Part shown: positions 26,569 through 34,661 of the stretch, piece after piece
Position numbering within the stretch: position 1 is the stretch's first letter
Layout of the letters: each line of letters begins with the position of its first letter
NCBI GenBank assembly: GCA_947627615.1
Contig: CANQWS010000028.1
Location: forward strand, 1-38,392
Length of the DNA stretch: 38,392 nucleotides
Origin: an uncultured Muribaculaceae bacterium
Lineage (GTDB): Bacteria; Bacteroidota; Bacteroidia; Bacteroidales; Muribaculaceae
Direction of reading: 5' to 3'
The notes under the pieces: model-generated
The model's input: only the letters and a program-made list of their open reading frames with translations
What the model was told of the DNA's origin: nothing
Databases searched by the model: none
Made by a program: the position numbers and the translations under genes

Positions 26569-27657
26569 TTACGCGATGTCGTGCAAGAGCTGGGAGAACG
26601 CCTTGCGGGTGCTGTCACTCACCGGCCCTTCTGTCTCAACGATTCCCGGCTCCGTATAAGGTTTCTGCGGAGGGGTCTGGACAGGGGGGATGGTGTTCGC
26701 CGACTGTACACCCGCCGCCTGAAGCACACTCTGCGCCTGAGCCAACAGAGACGCCGCCGAGTTATCCGCCGGTTTAGGCGCTGGAGCGGGCTGTGGGGCC
26801 GTTTGGACAGGAGGCTGAGGGTTTACATAGGTCGGCGCTGAAAACGCCTGTGGAGCGGGCTGAGCGGGCTTAGCAGGCGCGTCACCCAGCGTGAGCTTCT
26901 CCTGCACATTCAGGATGTCCTTCACGTCATCCCGTTCACGGGCGTCGAACACCTTCATGATAATGTTCGGGTCGAGGAACTGGAGCATCCCATCCTGCGA
27001 CCGCATGGGGCAGAAGTTCACCACACCAGTCACAGTCTCAGCCAGATTGGGAACAATCTGAGAAACGAACATGGAGGGAGAGACCGTCATGGCGCTGTTG
27101 CTGAACTGGAGACACACATCCCGCAGTCCCTTATACGTATAGGCGTTGGCCTCGGGACGGCTCTTACCGAACAGGGACATGCTGGTCAGGTCGAGAACAT
27201 AGGGCTTCTCGAGGTCGAAGGAGAACTGACCGTTTCCCTGCGGGCGGAGCAACGCCCACACAGTACGCCGACGAATCTGATACGCCAGACGTTCCTTGCC
27301 GTTCTTCATAATCTTCTGACGGAACTGAGGGGGCAGAGCGTCGGGCACTTCGCCGGGGGTGTGCTGAATCCAGATGAGGTCTGGCCCCTCGGGTTCCTGC
27401 CCCGGAGCATACTCCTTGGCGTACCACACACAATGGGGATAAGGAGCGGCGGCGATGAGGACACCGAAGAGGGAGCTACCTCCCACAACCTCCTGCGTCC
27501 CTCCATCGATGAGGAGGAAGTCAGCCTTGCGGGGGCGGATAAACCGGAGACCACTGCCCAGCCCAGCGAAGTCTTCCGCCTGAGCTTGCTTCATACGAGC
27601 GAGGAAATCAGGAGAGAACGAGGGGACGTTGGAAGAAAATACGGCGAGTTCTTGCAT
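26569..27657 (-). CDS. Hypothetical replication-region protein (362 aa)
   Basis: The first 255 residues look like a folded domain with many aromatic and beta segments (SGLRFIRPRKADFLLIDGG, YPHCVWYAKEYAPGQEPEG, FSFDLEKPYVLDLTSMSLFG). Residues about 255-330 are a Pro/Ala/Gln-rich linker, and a short helix ends the protein (STRKAFSQLLHDIA). AGGAG is six bases before the ATG. A folded domain plus flexible tail, encoded between an HTH gene and a primase, would suit a single-stranded DNA-binding or replication accessory protein, but the C-terminus lacks the usual acidic tip of SSB. I do not recognise the family. Confidence 0.7.
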   Translation of the reverse strand: MQELAVFSSNVPSFSPDFLARMKQAQAEDFAGLGSGLRFIRPRKADFLLIDGGTQEVVGGSSLFGVLIAAAPYPHCVWYAKEYAPGQEPEGPDLIWIQHTPGEVPDALPPQFRQKIMKNGKERLAYQIRRRTVWALLRPQGNGQFSFDLEKPYVLDLTSMSLFGKSRPEANAYTYKGLRDVCLQFSNSAMTVSPSMFVSQIVPNLAETVTGVVNFCPMRSQDGMLQFLDPNIIMKVFDARERDDVKDILNVQEKLTLGDAPAKPAQPAPQAFSAPTYVNPQPPVQTAPQPAPAPKPADNSAASLLAQAQSVLQAAGVQSANTIPPVQTPPQKPYTEPGIVETEGPVSDSTRKAFSQLLHDIA

Positions 27658-27666
27658 GGTAAACTC

Positions 27667-28113
27667 CTAGCTGTTTCTGATGGAGATGTCCATCTGGGTT
27701 GCACGTTTCACACCAAAGGGTGCAAGGTCTTCATCCGTTGCGTCTTCAATCGGCTTGTTGCCGAGTGAATTGGCAAGATACGCTTCAAGCACGTCGCGCT
27801 TGACGCGGGCTTGGAGGAGCATGGCGTCCGCCAGCGGGATACCGGACTGGGCATTCTCACTCATGACTGAGTAGAGATACTCAGCCAGCTTCTCCATGTC
27901 TGTAATTTCATAATGGTCTTTCTCCTTGACGGAGATAGTCCCAAACTCCGCCAGCTTGACGCTCTTCATCCCCGCCACAGTCATAGCCATAAGCAGGTCA
28001 GCTTTCGCCGGTTCCTCCTTATTCGCCTTGTATTCCGCAGCAAGTTTCTCGAACGCCATCCGGCTCCGCTTTGCCTCAGCATACGCCCTAACCAGTTCTA
28101 CGATACTCTTCAT
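27667..28113 (-). CDS. Hypothetical helical protein (148 aa)
   Basis: Residues 1-45 are a charged helix (VRAYAEAKRSRMAFEKLAAE). The segment MKSVKLAEFGTISVKEKDHY follows, with DMEKLAEYLYSVMSENA and a long helix after it. This 'K-v-k--e-GtvS-k' layout is seen in small phage early proteins of unknown function, so I give no name. AAGGGGG precedes the ATG at 28113. It is transcribed between the HTH gene and the 362-aa gene, probably from the promoter at 28433-28461. A nuclease-inhibitor or recombination-accessory role is possible but unsupported. Confidence 0.65.
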   Translation of the reverse strand: MKSIVELVRAYAEAKRSRMAFEKLAAEYKANKEEPAKADLLMAMTVAGMKSVKLAEFGTISVKEKDHYEITDMEKLAEYLYSVMSENAQSGIPLADAMLLQARVKRDVLEAYLANSLGNKPIEDATDEDLAPFGVKRATQMDISIRNS

Positions 28114-28125
28114 GAGTTCCCCCTT

Positions 28126-28410
28126 TTACTTAGACCGGTTCATCCCTGCAAGCCGCTCCCCACCGCTCGCTTCAGAGAGATTGTACCGCTCTTCCACCTG
28201 CTCCATATGGGTCTTGAACCACGCCAAGAACTCCTTCTTGAGGTAGACAATCTTCTTCCCCGTGCGATGAGGTGTTGGCCCTTCACCCTGCCCGTTCAAC
28301 TTGGCGAGCGTCGTGGTCTTGCACAACCCGTTCGTCAGCGTGGTAACATCTGCCCGCAGGAAGAACTCAGGGAGCGCTTCCTCCAGAACTGCCAGAATAC
28401 TGTCATCCAT
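28126..28410 (-). CDS. Small HTH DNA-binding protein, excisionase/AlpA-like (94 aa)
   Basis: Residues about 20-65 have the shape of a MerR/excisionase-type winged helix: a recognition-helix segment LCKTTTLAKLNGQG, the wing turn PTPHRTGKKIVY, then LKKEFLAWF. Length (94 aa) fits. AAGGAG lies seven bases before the ATG at 28410. The gene stands directly behind a strong promoter whose -10 box overlaps a palindrome, so self-regulation is likely, and the downstream replication genes may share that control. No recombinase gene was found, so a regulator is more likely than an excisionase. Confidence 0.7.
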   Translation of the reverse strand: MDDSILAVLEEALPEFFLRADVTTLTNGLCKTTTLAKLNGQGEGPTPHRTGKKIVYLKKEFLAWFKTHMEQVEERYNLSEASGGERLAGMNRSK

Positions 28411-28426
28411 CTGTCATCTCCTTGTT

Positions 28427-28447
28427 AGGATACTTATAAGGTATCCT
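28427..28447. promoter_or_regulatory. Palindromic operator candidate over the -10 box
   Basis: AGGATAC (28427-28433) and GTATCCT (28441-28447) are exact inverted copies separated by seven bases. The palindrome covers the -10 box of the - strand promoter, so a bound protein would block RNA polymerase. The HTH protein encoded 17 bases further on is the obvious candidate. Confidence 0.65.
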
Positions 28448-28461
28448 TGTGAAAGTGTCAA
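28433..28461 (-). promoter_or_regulatory. Sigma-70-type promoter for the HTH and primase genes
   Basis: On the - strand TTGACA (28461-28456) is followed after exactly 17 bases by TATAAG (28438-28433). This matches the bacterial housekeeping consensus at 11 of 12 positions. A start near 28426 would leave a leader of about 16 bases carrying the AAGGAG SD. The -35 box overlaps the stop codon of the helicase gene. It should drive the genes from 28410 down to 22733. Confidence 0.75.
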
Positions 28462-30083
28462 TAGGTATGGTTACGAAAATCTTCAAACATGGACGCCACC
28501 ACATCGCCGAACGCCTTGCCCTCGTCGAGCTTCTTGAAGCACCGCGCCTCATCGGGCGTAGCGGCTATGCGGATAATGGAGATATGGTCTGCGGTCTGCT
28601 TCGCGGAGCTGAGCCGTTCGAGCGCTTGGACATAGACGAACGTGCCGAGGAGCGGGGGGCCGTCGAACACGAGGGTGTCTGCCGCCGATAATTCTACCCC
28701 ATAGCTCACTGTCTGCGGGTGGGCTATGAGGACGCGTGGGTCGGTGGAGTTCTGGAAGTCGTGCAGGATACGCGCCCTCTCAGCCCCCGACACGGAGCCG
28801 TCTATCAGCTCCACGGTCAGACCCGCATCCTCCAGCTCCTTCTTCCTCTGCCTCATCGCATACTTGAAGCAGATGAACACGACCACTTTCCTATCCGTCT
28901 CGCCAATCAGGTCGATTATGGTCTGTGTCCGATTGTCATGACGAAGCTCCACCACCTTACCATCCTGTGCGATACAGAATCCAAGTGCTGTCTGAAGCAT
29001 TTTCTGGAGAAGCACACCGCCGTTCGCCGCAGTGATAACATCTCCTGAATCCAACAGGGCGGTCATGTCATCAAGCAGCCGCTCCCGTATCTCCTTCTGC
29101 TCCCTCGACATACCGCACTCACGCTCCTGCGTCACAACCTTTGGCAAGTCCATGATGTCTGACTTCTTGAATCGGATTGCAGGTTGCATCGTGCGGTGGA
29201 ATATCTCTGGAGCTTCTGGCTTGTTCCTTATCATGTACGAGGCGAAGCCATACTGATACGTCGTCATGGAGAGCCAGCCCGTCAGCGTTTTCACTGGCAG
29301 GTTGGCCGGGTTGACTAAGCGGGACATACCATAGACAGCCCTCGGATTGTCCCCCGGCGAGCCAGTGAGACCAATCACATACGGCAGAGGGTGCTGACCA
29401 TAGGCGAGTGAGAGGAACGCTTTTGAACGCTGGCTCGTTGCGTTCCCGCAATGGGTCAGCTCGTCCACCACCAGCCCGCCAATCCTCCCCTCGTCCACGG
29501 CGGCTTTGAATAAATCCAATGAAATCCGCACACTATCGTAATTCGTGATGTAGAAGTCGTGCTGTCGCTCCAGCACTACCTTACGGGAGGACTGGTGAGC
29601 TATCACCACGTCAGCCTGCGGCAGGGTCTTCTTGATACTATCCAGCCACACGCTCTGCATGGTAGTAACGGTGGTGGCGATGAGCCATCCGCCCGTCACC
29701 AGCCTCGCTCTCTGCAAATAATCCATAGCCAGAATCGTACTGGCCGTCTTCCCCGTGCGCGGGTCGGACAGCACGAAGCAGTGCGGGTTGAGACAAATGA
29801 ACGCGCTCGTCAAAAGCTGGTGCAACATAGGGGCGTACTTGCCCTCGACCTTGGGATGTTCACAGAACAGGAACGGAGCGGCGTAACTCGTGTCGTATCC
29901 CATATTCGTCAAAACTCGGCAGATGTCATCATGCCAAGGGAGAAGCACCAGCCCCTTCACTGCGGCATCCTCTATTGCTCCGGGCAGACGGCACAGCGTC
30001 GCCCGCTCGGACGGCAGATTCCACCTGACTGCGATGTAACCCTCATCCTGGAATAAGCACAGCTTGTCATTCAGTTTCAACAT
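28458..30083 (-). CDS. SF2/SNF2-like DNA helicase (541 aa)
   Basis: Motif I is DPRTGKT (107-113), preceded by a Q-motif-like stretch PMLHQLLTSAF. Motif II is VVDELTH (205-211), a DEAx box variant, and motif III is GLTGSPGDN. In the C-terminal RecA-like lobe, VVVFICFKYAMRQRKKELE and DFQNSTDPRVLIAHPQTV precede the motif VI region QALERLSSAKQ. This is the plan of phage SNF2-type helicases, used at forks or in recombination. GGGAG precedes the ATG at 30083, three bases after the nuclease gene. The motif VI 'GR' pair is replaced, so activity may differ from typical members. Confidence 0.85.
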   Translation of the reverse strand: MLKLNDKLCLFQDEGYIAVRWNLPSERATLCRLPGAIEDAAVKGLVLLPWHDDICRVLTNMGYDTSYAAPFLFCEHPKVEGKYAPMLHQLLTSAFICLNPHCFVLSDPRTGKTASTILAMDYLQRARLVTGGWLIATTVTTMQSVWLDSIKKTLPQADVVIAHQSSRKVVLERQHDFYITNYDSVRISLDLFKAAVDEGRIGGLVVDELTHCGNATSQRSKAFLSLAYGQHPLPYVIGLTGSPGDNPRAVYGMSRLVNPANLPVKTLTGWLSMTTYQYGFASYMIRNKPEAPEIFHRTMQPAIRFKKSDIMDLPKVVTQERECGMSREQKEIRERLLDDMTALLDSGDVITAANGGVLLQKMLQTALGFCIAQDGKVVELRHDNRTQTIIDLIGETDRKVVVFICFKYAMRQRKKELEDAGLTVELIDGSVSGAERARILHDFQNSTDPRVLIAHPQTVSYGVELSAADTLVFDGPPLLGTFVYVQALERLSSAKQTADHISIIRIAATPDEARCFKKLDEGKAFGDVVASMFEDFRNHTY

Positions 30084-30085
30084 CG

Positions 30086-30487
30086 TCAGCTCCCTGTCTT
30101 TATGGGGACGGAGCGGTCTGGGAACGGTTCGTTACTAACCTCCACTCCACCTTTCACATACATAGAACGCCGTGGATGATTCGTCGCAGGACTGCATGTA
30201 TGGAAGAACTCAGCAAGGTGGTGTTTGAACATCCCCACTCCTGATTCATCAATCACTATAACAGAGCCGCCAGACTTCATAATCTGATTCATGTTCTGCT
30301 CTTGACGAATAGTAGTTCTGTTCTTCCCTGCCTTTGTTTCAATAGAGAAGAAGTACCCATTCATACAACATATAAAATCAGGCACTCCAGACTTTCCATA
30401 CTGCTGTCCCAACGGCATAACGTAATAAACGTTATACTCTTTCAGCACCTCCTTCACCATTTGTTTCACTTTACTCTCTGGTGTCAT
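30086..30487 (-). CDS. VRR-NUC type nuclease (133 aa)
   Basis: The core GVPDFICCMNGYFFSIETKAG, with the PD...ExK signature, and a following Gln-rich helix (TIRQEQNMNQIMKSGG) define a VRR-NUC nuclease of the PD-(D/E)XK fold. Residues after about 95 form a longer tail than usual (TCSPATNHPRRSMYVKGG). I chose the ATG at 30487 because its ATGA overlaps the stop of the Cas4-like gene, a coupling used elsewhere in this block; an in-frame GTG lies nine bases earlier. Phage relatives are thought to cut branched DNA or flaps; placement with polymerase and helicase fits this. Confidence 0.85.
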   Translation of the reverse strand: MTPESKVKQMVKEVLKEYNVYYVMPLGQQYGKSGVPDFICCMNGYFFSIETKAGKNRTTIRQEQNMNQIMKSGGSVIVIDESGVGMFKHHLAEFFHTCSPATNHPRRSMYVKGGVEVSNEPFPDRSVPIKTGS

Positions 30488-31170
30488 AACCCACACGCCC
30501 CCGGCTTATCTTTCAGGTCGCAGAACCGGCAGAACCGGTTACGCTTGGCGGGGAAGTAGTTGGAGTTGATACTGGCCGTCATGTCCCGCATGAGGGTCAG
30601 TATATCCTCCACTCCATACAGCCCCGCTTCGAGGTCAATGTCCCCCGAGACCGTCTCTCCGCTGTCCACATACCAGTATATCCACTTGGCCTTATCCACG
30701 CCGAAGATGTACTTAGCAATGAGACATTCAACTCGGAGCTGGAACGCATCCCTGTCCCAGACCTTCCCCGTCTTGGTGTCAATGATTGCCACCATCTCCC
30801 CCGGCGCAACGATGATAGCATCCGCTTTCGCCCGCAGGTACGCGTCGCTGTCCCACCACCCCGTCGGCTTCCACGCATTGGTCAGGCACATCTCGTGCTC
30901 TGTGTAGAGCTTGACGCCGGGGAGCTTGAGCATCTCCCGTGCGTTGCTCACCACGGTCTGGACGTACTGGGTGTTCACATTCTCAGGCCATTGAACCACA
31001 TCCTCAAACCCACGCTGTAACGCCCGCTCCATGCAACTATGAACGAGTGTCCCTCGGCTCTTCTGTTCCGAGGCTCGCCACGGGAGTTCCTTTGTGATAC
31101 TCTGGGCCTGAAACCTGCGAGGGCACTGCTTATAGGTACTCATGTTACTCGGGCTGAAAACGAAAGCCAT
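30484..31170 (-). CDS. Cas4/RecB-like exonuclease with iron-sulfur Cys set (228 aa)
   Basis: The N-terminus has SPSNMSTYKQCPRRFQAQ, the usual start of Cas4/RecB nucleases, with C16 as first cluster ligand. In the middle, RAKADAIIVAPGEMVAIIDTKTGK gives the active-site Asp and the DxK motif, and QLRVECLIAKYIFG is the conserved Q-x-x-x-Y helix variant. The C-terminus CRFCDLKDKPGACG supplies the other three Cys. All elements of a 4Fe-4S exonuclease are present. No CRISPR array is nearby, so this is a phage replication or recombination nuclease. AGGAG precedes the ATG. Confidence 0.85.
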   Translation of the reverse strand: MAFVFSPSNMSTYKQCPRRFQAQSITKELPWRASEQKSRGTLVHSCMERALQRGFEDVVQWPENVNTQYVQTVVSNAREMLKLPGVKLYTEHEMCLTNAWKPTGWWDSDAYLRAKADAIIVAPGEMVAIIDTKTGKVWDRDAFQLRVECLIAKYIFGVDKAKWIYWYVDSGETVSGDIDLEAGLYGVEDILTLMRDMTASINSNYFPAKRNRFCRFCDLKDKPGACGL

Positions 31171-31179
31171 CTTTATCTC

Positions 31180-33351
31180 CTATACAATGGTGAAGTCCGT
31201 ACCTATCTCTGCCTCACACGCCACGGGAAAGCCGGGGAGCCACGGTGGAACCGCACTCATGCACAACTCCATCGCCCTCTTCACTGCCTCGGCTTGCTCT
31301 TCAGGAACCACTGTTGCGAAGCTGTCATGTATGTTGCAGTGTAGCTTTATACCGCACTCCTCCATACGGCAGGCCTGCCACATCAGTAACTGGAACGCTA
31401 TGCCCTGTGTTACGTTTTCTACCATGCTCGCTCCAAACAATCTAATGCGCTGTGTTGTCTTACCACGTATTCGGCTATACATACATTCATAGTCTTTGCC
31501 GAATCTCATACCATAGGATTCAGACCTCTCAATAGACAAGTCCGGATACCAGATACTATATCCGGAGGGCATCTGGATTCGAGGCGAAACCTTGTCAGAC
31601 CCGGTGACAGTGCATAAACCGTAGGTGAAGAGCTGGTCAGTCGGCCCACCAAAGCAAAACTGGGTTGCGTCTGTCATCGTAGCCATATGCTCGCAGATAC
31701 CTTGGCAACGTTTCCAGAGAGCTACGATGGATGGATTGCTCAGGCGGTACACCATGTGCGCATGGTAGGCGAGTTCCCGATGTTTCTCGAGGTCTGGGTC
31801 GAGCTTGATACCTTGTCTCAGCAAGGTGTTGCTATACGATTCCTTACCTACCGCATACCCTGCGGACAAAACGCCGAGCTTCCCTACATTTCTATACTTT
31901 TTCATACGTTTGTCGCCGGCCTTTGCCCCGTCATGAATCTCCTGAGCGGAGACGCCGAAGGTCTTGGCGGCCAGCTCAGCGTATGGGTCACCGCCCTCAC
32001 GGAAATGCTTGAGCAGTTCCTTCTCTTGAGCGATGTACGCCAGCATCCTCGCCTCAATCTGACTTGAATCACAAGCTACGACTGCGTACCCCTTGGGCAC
32101 ATAGATAGCCTGCCGAATCTGCAAGGTCTGCGGGTTGCGTTTGCTCAGATTCTGGGCGTTTGTGCCATCGCTCGCTCCTTCACTATTCCCTGCCCCGTAC
32201 CTGCTGGTGTGTGCGTAGAACGTCTTGAGCAGGATAGGGAGCGGGCGGGAGGATTGGTTGGCAAGTTTATAAAATGTCTTGGCTCGGGACATGAGGATAC
32301 TGGAGTTATGCTCCAGTCTCATGTTCACAAGCTGTTGGACACGCAGGTCGGGGTGGTCTCGCAGAGCGAGGAAGGGCAGGTCTTGCTTCGATAGTGCGGG
32401 CGTGTAAACTTTGAGGTCGTCCTCATCACCGCCCAGCTTCTTCGCTATCTCAGCGAACTCAGCCATGAGCTGCTGGCGCATGGCCGGCTCCAGTGTCCTT
32501 CCCCCGTCGCTCTCTTTGAACAGCGCAGTGATAGCGTCCCTCCGCTCCTTCATCTTTTTCACTGCCGTTGCGGTCTGCGTCTCGCTGTACTTCATCGGAG
32601 GCTCGACACCCAGACTGCGAAGCATATCGCAGAACTTGAGCGGACTGCGGATAGCCTTGAGCATGGTCTCCGTGGTGGGGAAGTGAAACATGTAGGCGAT
32701 AGCCTTCCGTGCTTCCTCCTCCTTGTCACTCAGCTCGTTGATGTAGTCCCGCAGGGCGAGCGTGTTGAGCCTGAACGCCGGCTCTGTCGCCATCTTTGCG
32801 GTGAGTGACATGAACTTCAAGGCGTCCTCGGAGACATAGGGAAGCATAGCGAAGAAGTTTTCCGAGCACTGCGTGGTGTCGTCCTTGCAGTACTGTTTGA
32901 AGAACGCCCACTCCTCCGGTGTGAACTCTTCCCTTGTCTTCTTCCCATCGCTCACCACCGTACCGGCCTGCTTGATACCGTGGCCGAACCAGTCCGTGAG
33001 AGCGGCGTGGGATTCGCGAGTGAAGCGGGCGACGCCGCACCACCTCGCCATGCAGATAGTGTCATACATGTTCGCAGGGTGGACGCCGTATCTCTCGGAG
33101 AGAATCATGAAGTCGAACCCGCTCCCGTTGTGAGCTATAACCGCAACGTTCGGGTCAGTCAGGTTCAAACTCGCAAGCGCATGAGGTATCACGTCATGCT
33201 CCACCACCTGCGTCTCACCCTCGTCTATGCGATAGCTCATGAGCTGTGCATAGAACCGCTCATCCCTGATGTACTCAATCGGGCCGAGCTTGCTGAGCGT
33301 GTAGTCCGCACTGCGCCAGTACGTCTCGAAGTCCAATGTCACATATCTCAC
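31180..33351 (-). CDS. Family A DNA polymerase with 3'-5' exonuclease (723 aa)
   Basis: The exonuclease domain is complete: DFET (D7, E9), HNGSGFD (D80) and YCKDD (Y154, D158). The polymerase domain has motif A ACDSSQIEARM (D428), motif B within YRNVGKLGVLSAGYAVG (about 486-502) and motif C NIHDSF (H676, D677). The usual motif C in PolA is HDE; here Ser replaces Glu, and motif B departs from the common K-x3-NFG-x2-YG form. The start is GTG at 33351, with GGAG seven bases upstream and a GTGA overlap with the previous stop. It copies the phage genome. Confidence 0.9.
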   Translation of the reverse strand: MRYVTLDFETYWRSADYTLSKLGPIEYIRDERFYAQLMSYRIDEGETQVVEHDVIPHALASLNLTDPNVAVIAHNGSGFDFMILSERYGVHPANMYDTICMARWCGVARFTRESHAALTDWFGHGIKQAGTVVSDGKKTREEFTPEEWAFFKQYCKDDTTQCSENFFAMLPYVSEDALKFMSLTAKMATEPAFRLNTLALRDYINELSDKEEEARKAIAYMFHFPTTETMLKAIRSPLKFCDMLRSLGVEPPMKYSETQTATAVKKMKERRDAITALFKESDGGRTLEPAMRQQLMAEFAEIAKKLGGDEDDLKVYTPALSKQDLPFLALRDHPDLRVQQLVNMRLEHNSSILMSRAKTFYKLANQSSRPLPILLKTFYAHTSRYGAGNSEGASDGTNAQNLSKRNPQTLQIRQAIYVPKGYAVVACDSSQIEARMLAYIAQEKELLKHFREGGDPYAELAAKTFGVSAQEIHDGAKAGDKRMKKYRNVGKLGVLSAGYAVGKESYSNTLLRQGIKLDPDLEKHRELAYHAHMVYRLSNPSIVALWKRCQGICEHMATMTDATQFCFGGPTDQLFTYGLCTVTGSDKVSPRIQMPSGYSIWYPDLSIERSESYGMRFGKDYECMYSRIRGKTTQRIRLFGASMVENVTQGIAFQLLMWQACRMEECGIKLHCNIHDSFATVVPEEQAEAVKRAMELCMSAVPPWLPGFPVACEAEIGTDFTIV

Positions 33352-33677
33352 CGCTTATCTCCATCCTCTGTTGTGGTTGACCATGCCCCAGGCACGAGGC
33401 GCAGGTGGCACATACGCGCCGGGGAGTTGAGCTGTGAGCCGTACACAATGGAGAGTATGACAGAGACCATCTCTCCCCGTGTCCTCATCACGTTCATGCA
33501 CTGCACCCGTGTGGAATAATAGTAGTAACAGGAGAACAACACCGTGAACAACCCACCGAACAGCAGGGTCAGCGCTATCAGGAAGAAACACGCTGTCGTT
33601 GAGCATCCTCCGGCGTAAGCTACCCCTGTCAGGATAACAGAGGACGCCAGCCACATCATCATCATTAGCTGAACCAT
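33348..33677 (-). CDS. Small membrane protein with two predicted helices (109 aa)
   Basis: Two hydrophobic segments (about residues 5-22, LMMMMWLASSVILTGVAYAG, and 29-50, ACFFLIALTLLFGGLFTVLF) are joined by a short Gly/Cys turn. A run of four Tyr follows the second. The remaining 55 residues are soluble. GGGGGGAAG lies before the ATG at 33677. The stop overlaps the polymerase start, so it is made with the replication proteins. Two such helices would suit a holin-like or membrane-anchoring protein. No family was recognised. A shadow frame in the same place (33355-33702) looks worse. Confidence 0.65.
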   Translation of the reverse strand: MVQLMMMMWLASSVILTGVAYAGGCSTTACFFLIALTLLFGGLFTVLFSCYYYYSTRVQCMNVMRTRGEMVSVILSIVYGSQLNSPARMCHLRLVPGAWSTTTEDGDKR

Positions 33678-33877
33678 TATCTTCCCCCCTGATGTTTCTC
33701 AAACCATGTCAGCCACATATCAGCATTCACATCATAGCAGGACGTGCCCGTCCCCTTGAACGGGCACTCGTCCAACCCTATCGTGATGTTGCGAGGGCAG
33801 ATATTGTCGAGGTCGCTGTGCCGGCAGTACATCGCCAGCCACTCAGCCACCATGTGCAAGCTCTCAGCGCACGTCAT
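33677..33877 (-). CDS. Small Cys-rich protein (66 aa)
   Basis: This 66-residue protein has five Cys and the stretch CPFKGTGTSCYDVNADMWLT near its end. The pattern 'CP...C-x-DVN-x3-W' also appears in the next upstream protein. The ATG at 33877 overlaps the previous gene's end by 14 bases and has GGATGGA upstream; a longer start at 33949 would overlap far more. The stop overlaps the next start (TAATG). Cys pairs with a following Trp suggest a small metal-binding fold. The function is unknown. Confidence 0.6.
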   Translation of the reverse strand: MTCAESLHMVAEWLAMYCRHSDLDNICPRNITIGLDECPFKGTGTSCYDVNADMWLTWFEKHQGGR

Positions 33878-34202
33878 CTTTGTCCATCCATGCCTTCCAG
33901 AACAAGCTCGTATTCGTCCGGCAGGACTGATTCGCCGGACAGTACACAAGGTCGAAGAGCCTCGTTGAACACGACACCCCGCCCCGCTCGCACCGCTCGC
34001 CGAGCTTCTTCACCAGTATCGCCTTCACCTCCGGCACGGTCTCCATCACCATCTTCCACCGCTCCTTGTTCACATCCAAGCAACGGCGACGCTCGCCGAA
34101 CAGCGGGCAGAGCATGTCCATCTCCTTCTCCAACCAGCACTGCAAGCGGGGCTGCTGGCAAAGCGCTGCCATCTTCTCACACAATAGCTCCTGCCCAGTC
34201 AT
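33864..34202 (-). CDS. Cys-rich protein with repeated CP...C motif (112 aa)
   Basis: This 112-residue protein has eight Cys. Two similar stretches occur: CPLFGERRRCLDVNKERW (about 32-49) and CPANQSCRTNTSLFWKAW (about 88-105). The first matches the neighbour's CPFKGTGTSCYDVNADMW. The start ATGA overlaps the previous stop. The protein is otherwise helical and basic or acidic in turn. It may bind zinc or hold disulfides; as no signal peptide is present, metal binding is more likely. I do not recognise a named family. Confidence 0.65.
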   Translation of the reverse strand: MTGQELLCEKMAALCQQPRLQCWLEKEMDMLCPLFGERRRCLDVNKERWKMVMETVPEVKAILVKKLGERCERGGVSCSTRLFDLVYCPANQSCRTNTSLFWKAWMDKDDVR

Positions 34203-34651
34203 ATCTTCCCCTCCTTCTGGAACCGAAGGAAACGCTCGTACTCCCCGGCAGGGATGCCATATACAGATTCCACCTGCGTCCCATCCACGACGCCGAGTGC
34301 AGCCATCTGCTTACAGGTCTCAATCTCTTCGGGAGTGAGGGAGAGCGGGTCATCGAGCGCACCCTCATTCGTGGCCTCCAGCGCCTCGCTGAGGGGCGTT
34401 TCCTCGTCACGTGACTCAACACTCACGGTCTCCGTGTTAGGCTCCTCTGCGGCCTTCCTAGAGCGTCTTTTCTTCGGAGTGGGCTGAGCGGTGAGGGCGG
34501 TCAGCATATCGTTCAGGGTTTGAATCTTGTTCGCCACTGCCGCCAGCTCGTTCTGGATAATGGTGCGGTCAGTTTCGAGGGCGGCGATGCGCCGAAGAAG
34601 TGCGGGGAGAACCTTCTCCACCAGTTCTGTGACAATCTCTGAGCTGTTCAT
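34199..34651 (-). CDS. Coiled-coil protein with basic patch and acidic linker (150 aa)
   Basis: Residues about 1-55 form a coiled coil (MNSSEIVTELVEKVLPALL, then LAAVANKIQTLNDMLTAL). A basic patch, KKRRSRKAAEE, follows, then an acidic linker to about 105, and a C-terminal domain LTPEEIETCKQMAALGV with GIPAGEYERFLRFQKEG, which looks helical. I chose ATG 34651 (MNSSEIV) because AGGAGG is six bases upstream; another in-frame ATG lies two codons earlier. It lies next to three other coiled-coil genes. A DNA- or protein-binding role is possible because of the basic patch. Confidence 0.65.
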   Translation of the reverse strand: MNSSEIVTELVEKVLPALLRRIAALETDRTIIQNELAAVANKIQTLNDMLTALTAQPTPKKRRSRKAAEEPNTETVSVESRDEETPLSEALEATNEGALDDPLSLTPEEIETCKQMAALGVVDGTQVESVYGIPAGEYERFLRFQKEGKI

Positions 34652-34661
34652 ACTCATCCTC

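Noticed and set aside
33355-33702. A 115-codon frame overlapping the small membrane protein gene
   Set aside because: The two-helix frame has a better SD, tight overlaps with both neighbours and a plausible protein. This frame has none of these.
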